Below, piece after piece: positions 39,441-50,400 of a stretch of 64,000 nucleotides of DNA. Position numbers and translations under genes: made by a program. The stretch covers positions 1 through 64,000 of the forward strand of contig JASJCB010000041.1 in NCBI GenBank assembly GCA_030066195.1. The letters run 5' to 3'. Position 1 is the first letter of the stretch. Each line of letters starts with the position of its first letter. The notes under the pieces were generated by a model. That model did no database searches. It was not told where the DNA came from and saw only the letters and a list, made by a program, of their open reading frames with translations. This DNA is from Acidobacteriota bacterium (lineage in GTDB: Bacteria; Acidobacteriota; Holophagae; Acanthopleuribacterales; Acanthopleuribacteraceae).

Positions 39441-42400
39441 CTCCGATTCAGCCGGCCGGCCGCGACAAGAGTCCGCCGCTCTCCTTTTCCCAGCAGCGGC
39501 TTTGGTTCCTGGACCAACTGGAGGTTCGCAACGCGGCCTACAATATTTCCATGACCCTGCACCTCAGAGGTGCACTGGATGTGGCCGTCCTGCAGGACTG
39601 CTTCACCGAGATTCGCAACCGCCATGAGAGTTTGCGAACCATCATCGGCAAAGAAGACGATCTGCCGGTTCAGATCATCCAACCGCCCGGTCCGATGGAG
39701 ATATCCGTCATCGATTTCAGCAATGTCCCGGATCAGGACCCGATGTCACGCAACGAGGATGAGCCCTTGCGCCAACTGATCGGCAGCGAGTTCAAGCATC
39801 ATTTCGAGCTGGACAAATCTCTTTTCCGGGTCACCCTGGTCCGGCTGACGCCCGAGGACCACGTCTTGGTCATCCTCATGCACCACATCATCTCTGACGG
39901 CTGGTCCGTGGGCATCATCAACGCGGAAGTCGTCGCCTTTTACGAGGCCCTGCTGACGGGCAGGAAACCGCCCCTGCTGCCGCTGCCGATCCAGTATGCC
40001 GATTATGCGGTCTGGCAGCACGAACACCTGGGTGATCAAGCGCTCAAACAACAGTTGGACTTCTGGCGGGAAAACCTGGAAGGGGCGCCGCCCACCCACC
40101 AACTGCCCATGGATTTCCCACGCCCCACGCGCCAGACGTATGAGGGCGACGTCGTCTCTTTCATGGTCGACGACGAAGTGACCAGCGCGTTGAAAAAACT
40201 GAGCCGGCGCACGGGGACCTCGCTGTTCATGTGCTTGTACGGGGCGTTCACCTTATTGCTCTCTCGCTACAGCGGCCAGGAAGATGTGGTGGTTGGGACC
40301 CCCGTGGCCAACCGGGGCTTACAGGAATTGGAAGGGTTGGTCGGGTTCTTCGTCAACACCCTCGCCTTGCGTGCCGATCTGTCCGGTAATCCCAGCTTCC
40401 TAGAATACCTGGAACGCCTGCGCAAATCGTCGCTGGACGCGTTTGCCAACCAGGATATTCCCTTCGAGCAGGTCGTCGAGGCGCTCAAACCTGAGCGTAG
40501 CCTGAGCTACTCGCCCATTTTCCAGGTCCTCTTTGTCTTGCAAAACACGCCGAGTAATGAAGAAGGCATCGAGGTATCGGGCCTCAACCTGCTGCCGGTC
40601 CGCTCGGCCATAACCGCCACCAAGTTTGAACTGTCCCTGACCATGAAAGAAGCACCCACGATGCTGTTCGGCTCCATCGATTACAACGTCGCCCTGTTTA
40701 CCCGCGATACGATGAATCGTCTGGCCAAAAATTTCTGGCACCTGCTGGCCGGCCTGACAGCCGATCCCGAGGCCCGGCTTACCGAACTGTCGCTCATGGA
40801 CGACGAGGAACGCCAACAGGTGCTGACCGCCTGCAACCAAACCGCCAAAGCGTGGGAGGAAGGCGCGGATACACTGACAGCTTTGCTGGTGCAACAGGTA
40901 CGGCGCACGCCACAAGCGACGGCCCTTATCGTCCCCGCCTCTGAGGCCGGCGAGCGGCGGGAATTGACCTATGCCGCATTAGATGCACAGGCTGAACAAT
41001 TGGCCGCCCGGCTGCAAGACATGGGTGTGGGTACCGAGTCCGTGGTCGGGGTTTGCTGTGAGCGTTCCGTGGAAATGGTGGTGGCGCTGCTGGGCATTCT
41101 CAAGGCAGGCGCGGCCTATCTGCCGCTGGATGTCGACCATCCGGCCGAGCGCCGAGACTTCATGCTGACCGATGCCGGCGCGGAAGTGGTGGTCACCCAC
41201 ACCGCCGTGACCCCGACGGAACGGGGAACCAAACTGGTCCTGCCCCTGGAACAAGATGCAGAGGCAGCACCCAAACCGGTGAAACCGGCGCCGGAAAACG
41301 CGGCCTATGTCATCTATACTTCCGGTTCTACCGGCCAACCCAAGGGCGTGCTCAACAGCCATCGGGGCATCTGTAACCGCCTGTTGTGGATGCAGGAAAC
41401 CTATGGTTTGAATGCCGATGACCGCGTCTTGCAAAAGACGCCCTACACCTTCGACGTATCCGTGTGGGAATTCTTCTGGCCGCTCATCACCGGCGCAACG
41501 TTGGTTGTCGCCAAACCGGGCGGACAGGGCGATCCCCTCTACCTTTCCAAGCTGATCGAAACCGAGCGAATCACCACCCTGCACTTCGTGCCCTCCATGC
41601 TGCGCGCCTTCCTGGCTACGGCCCCGGCCGAAGAGGGTCACGGTCTCAAACGTGTGATTTGCTCCGGTGAAGCACTCACCAGTCAATTGCGCGACCAGTT
41701 CTTCAACATCCACACCGGGATCGAGCTGCATAACCTTTACGGCCCCACCGAGGCCGCCATCGATGTGACCTTCCAACCGTGCACGGCTGATGACAAACTG
41801 CCGCGCGTTGACATTGGCAAGCCCATTACCAACATTGTCACCTACATCGTGGACCCCTACCTGAACCCGGTGCCGCCGGGTGCCGCCGGGGAACTGTGCC
41901 TGGGCGGTGTGGGTCTGGCGCGCGGCTACATGGGGCGGCCCGCCCTGACCGCCGAGCGTTTTGTCCCCGATCCCTTTACGCAAACTTACACCGATACGGC
42001 CGGCGGCCGTCTCTACCGAACCGGCGATTTGGCGCGTCAACCATACCCGATAGACGGCAGCCCCGGGCCCATCCAATACCTGGGCCGCATCGACTTCCAG
42101 GTCAAGCTGCGTGGTTTCCGTATCGAGTTGGGTGAAATAGAAAGCGCACTCGCCCAACACGAGGCGGTTGCGGAAGCCTGTGTCCTGCTGCGCGAGGATC
42201 GACCCGGCGACCAACGCCTGACGGCCTACCTGGAACGTGCTGAAGGTACGGAAGAGGTGAGCGAGCAGGTGTTGCGCACCTACCTGCAAGAACGCCTGCC
42301 GGTCTATATGGTGCCCTCGGCCTTCATGTGGTTGGACGAATTCCCCTTGACGGCCAACGGTAAACTGAACCGAGCTGCGCTACCCCAACCGGGACGCCGT

Positions 42401-45400
42401 CGGGAGGCAACGGCAGTCAGTCTTCCCAAAACGCGTGCCGAGCGCAATATCGCCGCCGTCTGGAAAGACCTCCTACAGTTAGATACCGTGAGCACCACCG
42501 AAACCTTTTTCGAACAGGGTGGGCACTCCCTGCTCCTGGTGCAGGTTTTCAACCGACTCAAAAACAACTATCCCGGAAAGCTCGAACTGACTGACCTGTT
42601 CCGTTTTCCCACCATTACCGGCTTGGCCGCCTACCTGCACGACAGTAGCGAGACTGAGGACGAGGAGGAACTGGATGAGGCTGCACCCGGCAGCACTTCT
42701 CCCATCCAATTAAACGGTGAAACCGCTGTTGCGATTGTGGGCATGTCGTTTCGCTTCCCAGGCGCGTCCGATCCCAAAACCTTCTGGGAAAATCTGCGTG
42801 ACGGCGTGGAGGCAACGACCTTCTTTACCGAGGAAGAGCTTCTGGAGCAGGGCGTACCACAAGAACTCATCAACCACCCCAACTTTGTGCCCGCCTGCTC
42901 CATGTTGGAAGACTACGACAAGTTTGACGCCGGCTTTTTCGGCATCACCCCCAAGGATGCTATTCTGACCGATCCACAACAGCGTCTCTTCCTGGAAGAA
43001 GCCTGGCACGCTCTGGAACACGCGGGTTATGACCCGGAAACCTATCCCGGACCCATCGGGGTTTTCGGCGGTGTGGGATTAAACAACTACCTTTTGAACA
43101 CACTGACCAACCGGCCTGATGCTTTGGCAAACACCACCATCATCCAGGTCGCCATGGGCAATGACAAAGATTATCTGGCTACTCGCGTCGCCTATCGCTT
43201 GAACCTGAAAGGCCCCTGTGTAACCGTGCAAACGGCTTGTTCTACAGCCTTGGTGGCGCTGCATACGGCGCGTCAAAGCCTGCTGCTGGGCGACTGCGAC
43301 ATGGCGCTGGCCGGCGGTGTGACCGTTGCCCCGCCCCAATACGGTTATCTCTATGAGGAGGGCATGCTGCTCTCCCCCGACGGTCACTGTCGGTCCTTCG
43401 ATGCCGATGCCAAAGGCACCATCTTCGGCTCCGGGGTGGGCCTGGTGGTGCTCAAGCGTCTGGCGGATGCCATTGCTGACGGCGACAGTATCTACGCGGT
43501 GGTCAAAGGTTCGGCCACCAACAACGACGGTTCGGCCAAGGTGGGCTACACCGCCCCCAGCGTCGACGGCCAGGCGGCTGTGATCCAAAAAGCGCTGGCC
43601 AACGCCGGTGTGGAAAGCGAGAGCGTCAGCTATATCGAAACCCACGGCACCGCAACCCCGCTGGGCGACCCCATCGAAATGGCCGCGTTGATCAAGGCAT
43701 ACCGCCGCGACCAGCGCGGCAAACACGCCGTTTCCATTGGTTCGGTCAAATCCAACCTGGGCCACCTGGACGCCGCCGCCGGATCAGCCGGTTTGATCAA
43801 AACCGTGCTCTCCTTGCAACATGGCGCTCTACCGCCCTCGCTCCATTACCGACAACCCAACCCCAAGATCGACTTCGAAGGACTGTTTCGTGTCAACAAT
43901 ACGCTCATACCTTGGGAAACGGATGGCGCTCCCAGACGCGCCGGGGTCAGTTCATTCGGCATCGGCGGCACCAACGCCCACGCCATCCTGGAACAAGCGC
44001 CGGAGCTCGGTGAGACCACACCGGGCCGGTCTCACCAGTTGTTGACCTGGTCAGCGCGTACAGCCGAATGTCGCGAAACCCAGACCCAAGACCTAGCGAA
44101 CCACCTGGAAAGCAATCCGGACCTGGATATCGCGGATGCCGCCTACACCCTACATGTGGGCCGACGCGCCTTCTCCCACAGACGTATCCTGGTTTGCGGC
44201 AGTCGCGAAGAAGCCGTGACCGCATTGCGCAACCCGGCAGCCGGGGGCGTGCTGGAACGGCGCAAGGAAACCGCGGAACGACCCGTCAGCTTCATGTTCT
44301 CCGGCCAGGGCTCTCAGTACCTCCATATGGCCGAGAGCTGCTATGGCCATGTTCCCCGCTTCCGCGAGATTGTCGACAACTGCGTCGATCTGCTGGAGCC
44401 GCATCTGGGTCTGGACTTGCGCACACTTCTGTTCCCGGCGCCGGAAGAAGCCGAGGCAGCCGAAACGCGCCTCAACCACACCGACATGGCCCAGCCCGCT
44501 CTGTTTGTCGTTAGCTATGCACTGGCCCAAACTTGGATGTCGTGGGGTGTCCGGCCTCAATCGCTGATCGGTCACAGCATCGGTGAATATGTGGCAGCCT
44601 GCCTTGCCGGCGTGTTCGATCTTGAAGATGCACTGGCCCTGGTCGCCGCGCGCGGCAGATTAATGGCATCCATGCCGTCCGGTAGCATGATGGCTGTCTC
44701 GCTCGCCGAAAACGAACTGACGCCGTTCTTAAGTGACCGCGTCAGCCTGGCCGCCGTCAACGGTCCGCGTCGTTGCGTCCTGTCCGGTCCCGATGATGCT
44801 CTGGAAGCAGTAGAGCGCGAACTGGCCGCGCGCGAGGTTTCCTGTCGTATCCTGGTAACCTCTCACGCTTTCCACTCCGTCATGATGGCCCCTATCCTGG
44901 AACCCTTTACCGAGCTTGTGCGCGACGTCCGGCGAAACAGACCCAACATACCCTTCCTCTCCAATGTCAGCGGTGATTGGATCACCGACACACAAGCCGT
45001 CGATCCCACCTATTGGGCAGAGCACCTACGGGGTACGGTACGGTTTAGCCAGGGACTGAGCCACCTGCTGGAAGATCCCGATCGACTGCTGTTGGAGATT
45101 GGTCCGGGTCGGGCACTCACCACCTTTGCGCAACAACACCCGGATCGCGGTGCGGACCACCTGGTCTTGTCTTCGCTGCCTCATCCTCGCGACAAGGACG
45201 ACGATTACGCCTTCCTGCTGAACGCTCTGGGCAAGTGCTGGCTGGCGGGTCTACCGATCAATTGGAAGGGCTTCCACGCGGGCGAAAGCCGACGCCGCAT
45301 TCCTCTGCCCACCTATCCGTTCCTGCGACAGCGCTTTTGGCCGGAACCCCCTAAGGACGAAGGCAAGAAGCGACCACGTCGACAGGGCGGCAAACTACCG

Positions 45401-47293
45401 GAAATGGAAGATTGGTTTTACGTTCCCTCCTGGCAGGCGGCCCCGCTGCTTGCTCAGGAAGATACCGGAGAACAGGTCTGTCTGGTATTCCTGGATGATC
45501 AAGAGTTGGGCGCCCAACTATGTGCGCAATTGGCGGCGGCCGGACACACCTGCGTTACCGTCTCTGCCGGCGAGCGCTGGAAACGCCTGGACGAAGGTAG
45601 CTACACCATCGATATCACTGCCCCGGCAGACTACGAAGCGCTGTTCGAAGATTTGCAGGGCCGCGCCATACAGCCGACGCGCATCGTGCATGGGCTCTGC
45701 ATAACCGCGGCGGAACCCCGTTTCACCAATGACACGATTCAGGAACGTGGCTACTACAGTCTCACCTGGCTGGCCCAAGCAATCGGCAAATACGAGAGTG
45801 AAGGCAATATCGCGCTGATCATCCTAGCCAACGGCATGATGGAGGTCAACGGTCTTGCGGGCGACTACCCGGAGAAGGCCACCATGATCGGCCCGGCCAA
45901 AGTCATCCCCCAGGAATTGCCCAATGTCTCCTGTCGTCTGATCGACGTGGTTTGGCCGCAAGCAGCCCGGCCCACCGGGCGCTTGTTGGGTCAACTGACA
46001 GCCGAAACCACCGGCATGGCGCCCAACGGTCTGCTTGCCCTGCGCGGCAACCAACGCCTGATGCGCGGCTACGAAAACACCCCGCTGCCGCCCACAACAT
46101 CCATCCCCAAACTGCGTCAGGACGGTACCTACCTGATCACCGGTGGTTTGGGTGGGATCGGCTTCAGCCTTGCCCGTTACCTGGCACAGACCGTCAATGC
46201 CCGCCTGGTGCTGACGGGTCGGGCCGAATTGCCGCCGCGGGAAGAATGGGATGCACTCCCGGCCGAACGCGAGGCAGATGACAAGACGGTCGTGCGCATC
46301 AGCCGCCTGCGCGAATTGGAAGCGCTGGGCGCAGAGGTGCTGCCCGTGGCTGCCGACGCGGCCGATGAGGCGTCCATGCGAACTGCCGTCGACCAGGCCG
46401 TGGCGCACTTCGGACCCATCCACGGCATCGTCCACTCCGCCGGTCTACCCAGCGGCGGGATCATCCAATTGAAAACCGTCGACAAGATGGCCCCCATCCT
46501 GGCGCCCAAGGTAGAAGGCACTCTGATCCTGGATCGGATCTTCGCCGAGACGCCGCCGGATTTCATGCTGCTGTGCTCCTCGGTCACCGGCGTCTACGGC
46601 GCCTTCGGCCAGGTAGACTATTGCGCCGCCAACGCCTTCATGGATGTTTACGCAAACAACAAGGCCGCCGGCGCGGGCTGGAATACCGTTTCGGTGAACT
46701 GGGACGCCTGGCTGGATGTAGGGATGGCCGCCGAGGCAGCCGCTTCCGGTTGGAGCATCGGCAGCACCGCCAAGGCCGACAAGAAGCCCAAGCAGGCTGC
46801 ATCTTTCATCGGTATTGCCCCCGATGAGGGTGTCGACGCCTTTGGCCGCGTGTTGCGTAGCGGCTTGTCGCAGGTGGTTGTCTCTGTTCGCGATCTCCAA
46901 CTGATGCAAGAGCACATGGACCATGTGGCCCAAGCAAGCCAGGAGAAAACGGAACAAACCACAACGACGGAAACCATTAAACATCCAAGACCGTCACTGG
47001 ACGTGCCCTATGTGGCGCCTTCCACCGAGATCGAAAAGACACTCGCCGCCGTTTGGCAGGAATGCCTGGGCATCAGCGAGATCGGTATACACGACAACTT
47101 CTTCGATCTGGGCGGCGACAGTCTGCTGGCCACGCAGATCGTTTCACGGGTGCGCCGCTCCTTGGAAATCAACCTCTCTCTGGCCGGTCTCTTCGACGAG
47201 CCCACCATCCTGGGTGTGGCCGAGATGATCGAGGCGGTGCGCAGCGATGAGGATGAAGAAGACGACGGTGAAAGAGAGCGGGGTCGGCTCTAA
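39248..47293 (+). CDS. Hybrid NRPS-PKS, C-A(Ser)-T-KS-AT-KR-ACP
   Basis: A 2681-residue hybrid synthetase that should load serine, condense it to the chain, then extend it with one malonyl unit and reduce the ketone. Order by residue: TubC docking 1-60, C 75-515 (HHIISDGW), A 520-1047, T 1065-1130 (QGGHSLL), KS 1158-1585 (catalytic Cys in VQTACSTAL; ETHGTATPLGDP; NLGHLDAAAG), AT 1678-1975 (GHSIGEY; SHAFHS, the malonyl-CoA type), KR about 2055-2555 (TGGLGGIG; SSVTGVYG with Tyr in VDYCAANAF), ACP 2594-2665 (LGGDSLL). No DH or ER, so the predicted product is a serine-derived statine-like beta-hydroxy-gamma-amino acid. The A code DVWHISLID is a serine code. The tail ends ERGRL. The stop shares its last base with the next ATG (TAATG). 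Confidence 0.96.
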   Translation: MKTIGEFLHHLRGLGITLRAEGEDLVFKAPKGAVTPELGDELRRRKPELLAFLKQAEQSKGANLPPIQPAGRDKSPPLSFSQQRLWFLDQLEVRNAAYNISMTLHLRGALDVAVLQDCFTEIRNRHESLRTIIGKEDDLPVQIIQPPGPMEISVIDFSNVPDQDPMSRNEDEPLRQLIGSEFKHHFELDKSLFRVTLVRLTPEDHVLVILMHHIISDGWSVGIINAEVVAFYEALLTGRKPPLLPLPIQYADYAVWQHEHLGDQALKQQLDFWRENLEGAPPTHQLPMDFPRPTRQTYEGDVVSFMVDDEVTSALKKLSRRTGTSLFMCLYGAFTLLLSRYSGQEDVVVGTPVANRGLQELEGLVGFFVNTLALRADLSGNPSFLEYLERLRKSSLDAFANQDIPFEQVVEALKPERSLSYSPIFQVLFVLQNTPSNEEGIEVSGLNLLPVRSAITATKFELSLTMKEAPTMLFGSIDYNVALFTRDTMNRLAKNFWHLLAGLTADPEARLTELSLMDDEERQQVLTACNQTAKAWEEGADTLTALLVQQVRRTPQATALIVPASEAGERRELTYAALDAQAEQLAARLQDMGVGTESVVGVCCERSVEMVVALLGILKAGAAYLPLDVDHPAERRDFMLTDAGAEVVVTHTAVTPTERGTKLVLPLEQDAEAAPKPVKPAPENAAYVIYTSGSTGQPKGVLNSHRGICNRLLWMQETYGLNADDRVLQKTPYTFDVSVWEFFWPLITGATLVVAKPGGQGDPLYLSKLIETERITTLHFVPSMLRAFLATAPAEEGHGLKRVICSGEALTSQLRDQFFNIHTGIELHNLYGPTEAAIDVTFQPCTADDKLPRVDIGKPITNIVTYIVDPYLNPVPPGAAGELCLGGVGLARGYMGRPALTAERFVPDPFTQTYTDTAGGRLYRTGDLARQPYPIDGSPGPIQYLGRIDFQVKLRGFRIELGEIESALAQHEAVAEACVLLREDRPGDQRLTAYLERAEGTEEVSEQVLRTYLQERLPVYMVPSAFMWLDEFPLTANGKLNRAALPQPGRRREATAVSLPKTRAERNIAAVWKDLLQLDTVSTTETFFEQGGHSLLLVQVFNRLKNNYPGKLELTDLFRFPTITGLAAYLHDSSETEDEEELDEAAPGSTSPIQLNGETAVAIVGMSFRFPGASDPKTFWENLRDGVEATTFFTEEELLEQGVPQELINHPNFVPACSMLEDYDKFDAGFFGITPKDAILTDPQQRLFLEEAWHALEHAGYDPETYPGPIGVFGGVGLNNYLLNTLTNRPDALANTTIIQVAMGNDKDYLATRVAYRLNLKGPCVTVQTACSTALVALHTARQSLLLGDCDMALAGGVTVAPPQYGYLYEEGMLLSPDGHCRSFDADAKGTIFGSGVGLVVLKRLADAIADGDSIYAVVKGSATNNDGSAKVGYTAPSVDGQAAVIQKALANAGVESESVSYIETHGTATPLGDPIEMAALIKAYRRDQRGKHAVSIGSVKSNLGHLDAAAGSAGLIKTVLSLQHGALPPSLHYRQPNPKIDFEGLFRVNNTLIPWETDGAPRRAGVSSFGIGGTNAHAILEQAPELGETTPGRSHQLLTWSARTAECRETQTQDLANHLESNPDLDIADAAYTLHVGRRAFSHRRILVCGSREEAVTALRNPAAGGVLERRKETAERPVSFMFSGQGSQYLHMAESCYGHVPRFREIVDNCVDLLEPHLGLDLRTLLFPAPEEAEAAETRLNHTDMAQPALFVVSYALAQTWMSWGVRPQSLIGHSIGEYVAACLAGVFDLEDALALVAARGRLMASMPSGSMMAVSLAENELTPFLSDRVSLAAVNGPRRCVLSGPDDALEAVERELAAREVSCRILVTSHAFHSVMMAPILEPFTELVRDVRRNRPNIPFLSNVSGDWITDTQAVDPTYWAEHLRGTVRFSQGLSHLLEDPDRLLLEIGPGRALTTFAQQHPDRGADHLVLSSLPHPRDKDDDYAFLLNALGKCWLAGLPINWKGFHAGESRRRIPLPTYPFLRQRFWPEPPKDEGKKRPRRQGGKLPEMEDWFYVPSWQAAPLLAQEDTGEQVCLVFLDDQELGAQLCAQLAAAGHTCVTVSAGERWKRLDEGSYTIDITAPADYEALFEDLQGRAIQPTRIVHGLCITAAEPRFTNDTIQERGYYSLTWLAQAIGKYESEGNIALIILANGMMEVNGLAGDYPEKATMIGPAKVIPQELPNVSCRLIDVVWPQAARPTGRLLGQLTAETTGMAPNGLLALRGNQRLMRGYENTPLPPTTSIPKLRQDGTYLITGGLGGIGFSLARYLAQTVNARLVLTGRAELPPREEWDALPAEREADDKTVVRISRLRELEALGAEVLPVAADAADEASMRTAVDQAVAHFGPIHGIVHSAGLPSGGIIQLKTVDKMAPILAPKVEGTLILDRIFAETPPDFMLLCSSVTGVYGAFGQVDYCAANAFMDVYANNKAAGAGWNTVSVNWDAWLDVGMAAEAAASGWSIGSTAKADKKPKQAASFIGIAPDEGVDAFGRVLRSGLSQVVVSVRDLQLMQEHMDHVAQASQEKTEQTTTTETIKHPRPSLDVPYVAPSTEIEKTLAAVWQECLGISEIGIHDNFFDLGGDSLLATQIVSRVRRSLEINLSLAGLFDEPTILGVAEMIEAVRSDEDEEDDGERERGRL
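39460..42650 (+). other. NRPS module 13: C-A-T, predicted Ser
   Basis: C about 39470-40800, A about 40805-42390, T about 42440-42640. Pocket D-V-W-H-I-S-L-I-D is the established serine code (DVWHxSLID). This is one of the two most confident substrate calls in the window. Confidence 0.88.
42700..47245 (+). other. PKS module 14: KS-AT(malonyl)-KR-ACP
   Basis: KS about 42718-44005 with active-site Cys at 43238-43240. AT about 44280-45170 with active Ser at 44576-44578 and HAFH (within 44861-44878) indicating malonyl-CoA. KR about 45410-46910 including its structural half. ACP about 47030-47240. No dehydratase, so the hydroxyl should be retained. Confidence 0.9.
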
Positions 47294-47475
47294 TGGACAT
47301 CCAACAACTTCTCGGCAGCCTGCGCGAGCGCGGCATCAAACTCTGGGTTGAAGGTGAAGATCTGTGCTTCGACGCCCCGAAGGGCGCCTTCACCGGCGAG
47401 TTAAAGTTGCGTTTGAAACGTAACAAACCCGCCGTAATCGAACATCTGCGCAAGATTCAGGCAGTGGACCAGGAA
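47235..47475 (+). other. Docking junction protein 3 / protein 4
   Basis: Highly charged tail of the hybrid synthetase (SDEDEEDDGERERGRL) followed by a TubC-type docking domain in the next protein (MDIQQLLGSLRERGIKLWVE, GAFTGELKLRLKRNKPAVIEHL). Confidence 0.75.
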
Positions 47476-50400
47476 GAAGACCTGCCCCTGGCGCCTGTAC
47501 CGCGTCCGCCGCTGCCGGCGGAACTGATGGCAGAGCGCCCCGACCTGGCCGCACGCGCCGCCGAGCGCACCCTCAGTCTGATGCCTCAGTCCTTCTCGCA
47601 GCAGCGCCTGTGGTTTTTAGACCAGTTGGAAGAACAGGCCAATTACAACATCAACGAAGCACTGAATCTCGTCGGTGCGTTCGACATGAAAGCCGTTGAG
47701 CGGACGCTGGACGATCTCTTCCGTCGTCATGAAGTCCTGCGCTCCACCTTCGATATCTGGCAAGGCGAACCGATCCAAATTATCGACAGCAAGCGCAACA
47801 CGGACCCCACCATGATCGACCTGCGCGGCCTGGAACCAGATCATCGCAGTCAAGTGCTTCGCCTCCTGATGAGCTTGGAGCAACACTACCGTTTCAATTT
47901 GGAAAAAGGCCCGGTATTCCGCATCACGGTACTGGTCATCAGTGATATGACCCGCTGTGTGCTGCTGTCCATGCACCATGTCATTGGTGACGGCTGGTCG
48001 GTGGGCATTCTCACCAGAGAACTGGTCGCGCTGTACCTGAGCCACTTGTTGGGACGGCCGCCCGGCCTGCCCCCCGTCCGTCTGCAATACGCGGACTACT
48101 GCTACTGGCTGCAACATAAGCTGAAGCGGGAAATGGATACGCTGCTGGCTTATTGGACCAGGCAATTGGAGGGTATACCGGATCTGTTGCAGTTGCCCAC
48201 CGATTACCTAAGGACCGCCATGCAACGGAACAAAGGCGGCGTGGTCATGTTTGCGCTGGGTCCCGAAAAAACCGAGGCGTTGCGAGAGATCGGCAGAGGC
48301 ATCAATGCGACATCTTTCATGGTGGTCCTCTCGCTGTTCAAGGTGCTGCTGGGCCGGTACAGCGGTCAAAGCGATATTTCCGTCGGGTTCCCCATCGCCA
48401 ACCGAGGCGATACCGCACTGGAGGGGCTCATCGGCCTGTTCGCCAATACCCTTGTCCTGCGCAATCGCTTCGAGGACAACCCCACCTTCATAGAACTGGT
48501 CCGGCGCGTGCGCACGTCCACGCTGGACGCGTTCCAGCACCAGGAGATGCCCTTTGAACGGTTGGTAGAAGAACTGAAACCCGCTCGTAACCTGAGCCAT
48601 GCGCCCCTGTTCCAGGTCATGATTACGTACCACAACACGCCGCCTTCCAAGGTGGATCAGGTCATGGATCGCATGCCTACCAACCAGATCATGGTGCAGC
48701 CGATCAACCGGCAGGAGATCACCTCGCGGTACGACATGGAGTTGACCATCAGTGAAATGGACGGGGGTCTCTCGTTTTCGCTTCAATTCGACGCCGAACT
48801 CTTCAAACGATCGACCGTGTTCGGCATGGGTGTGTGCTTGACCAACCTGATCAAGTCCGTCATCGAAACGCCGCACGCCCGCGTTGAGAAGCTGAACATG
48901 ATCAGCGAGGAGATGCGCAACGAGATGTTGGTGACGTGGAACCGCACCGAACGGGAACTGGAAGGCCCGCTGTTGGTACACCAACGCATCGAGGAACAGG
49001 CTCGCCTGCGACCGGGGGCAACCGCGCTGACCGACGACGCGGGCGACATCAGCTTCGCCGATTTGGTGGAAGCGGCCAAACGCCTGACCGCCCAATTGAC
49101 AAGGCGGGGCGTGCAGCCGGAGGATGTGATCCCGCTGGCCATGACCCGTGGTCGCGATTTTCTGACCGCGATGCTGGGCGTGTTCGGCGCGGGTTGCGCT
49201 TACCTGCCGCTGGACCCCACCCATCCGCCCCAACGCTGGGCAACCGTCCTCAGTCAAACCCGAAGTCCATTCCTGCTGGCTGATGCCGCCTACCAGGCCG
49301 CCGTAGAAGAAACACTACCCCTGTTGGAAGAACCGATCCGACCCGTTGCCTTGCGTTGCGATCATCTCATCACCGCGGAAACGCCGGAGCTACCCGCTTG
49401 TGGGGAATTGGACGGCGATCGTCTGGCCTATGTCATCTTCACATCCGGTTCGACCGGCATCCCCAAGGGCGCTATGGTCACCCACCGGGGTATGATCAAC
49501 CACCTGGACGCCAAGTGGGTGGATCTGAAACTGGACCACACCGACACCGTGGTCCAGAACGCCGTCCAAAGCTTCGATATCTCGGTCTGGCAATTCCTGC
49601 TCGCACCCATGGTCGGCGGTCGCACCCTGGTCGCCAACGACAACGTAATGCGGGATCCCGCCGCATTGATCGAACTGGTGGACCGGCACCAGGCCACCAT
49701 TCTGGAAGTAGTGCCCTCCTTGCTGGAGCCGGCCTTGCGCGAGTTGGAAAGCGGTCCCGCACCCACGCTGGAGCGCCTGCGCTTTCTCATCCCTACCGGT
49801 GAAGCGTTGCCGCCGGAACTGTGCCGACGCTGGTTGGCGCTCTACCCCGACATTCCGCTGGTCAACGCCTACGGACCCACCGAGTGTTCCGACGATGTCA
49901 CCCATTACTTCATCGAAACCCCGCCACCCGAGACAACCGTACACTCGCCCATCGGCAAACCCATCATCAACACCCAACTCTATGTGCTGGATCGTTTTTT
50001 TCAACTCCAACCGCCCGGTGTGCCGGGAGAATTGTATGTAGGCGGCGCCGGTGTGGGCCGGGGTTATCTGAACCGACCGGAGCGCACCGCGTCTACTTTT
50101 GTCCCCGATCCTTTTACACCGGAGACCATGGGACTTCAAGGTCAACGCCTTTACAAGACCGGCGATAAGGTCATTGCAGACCGGGACGGGACCATGGTCT
50201 ATCTCGGTCGCCTCGATTTCCAGGTCAAGCTACGCGGCTTCCGCATCGAATTGGGCGAGGTGGAGCAGGTTCTCCTGCGCTCGCCCCTGGTCAGCATGGC
50301 CGCCGTCATCGTTCATGGCGATCAACCCGCGCTACGCCGCATGATCGCCTACATCATCGCCCGCGAGGGCAACCAGATCAACACCATCGCCCTGTCGCAA

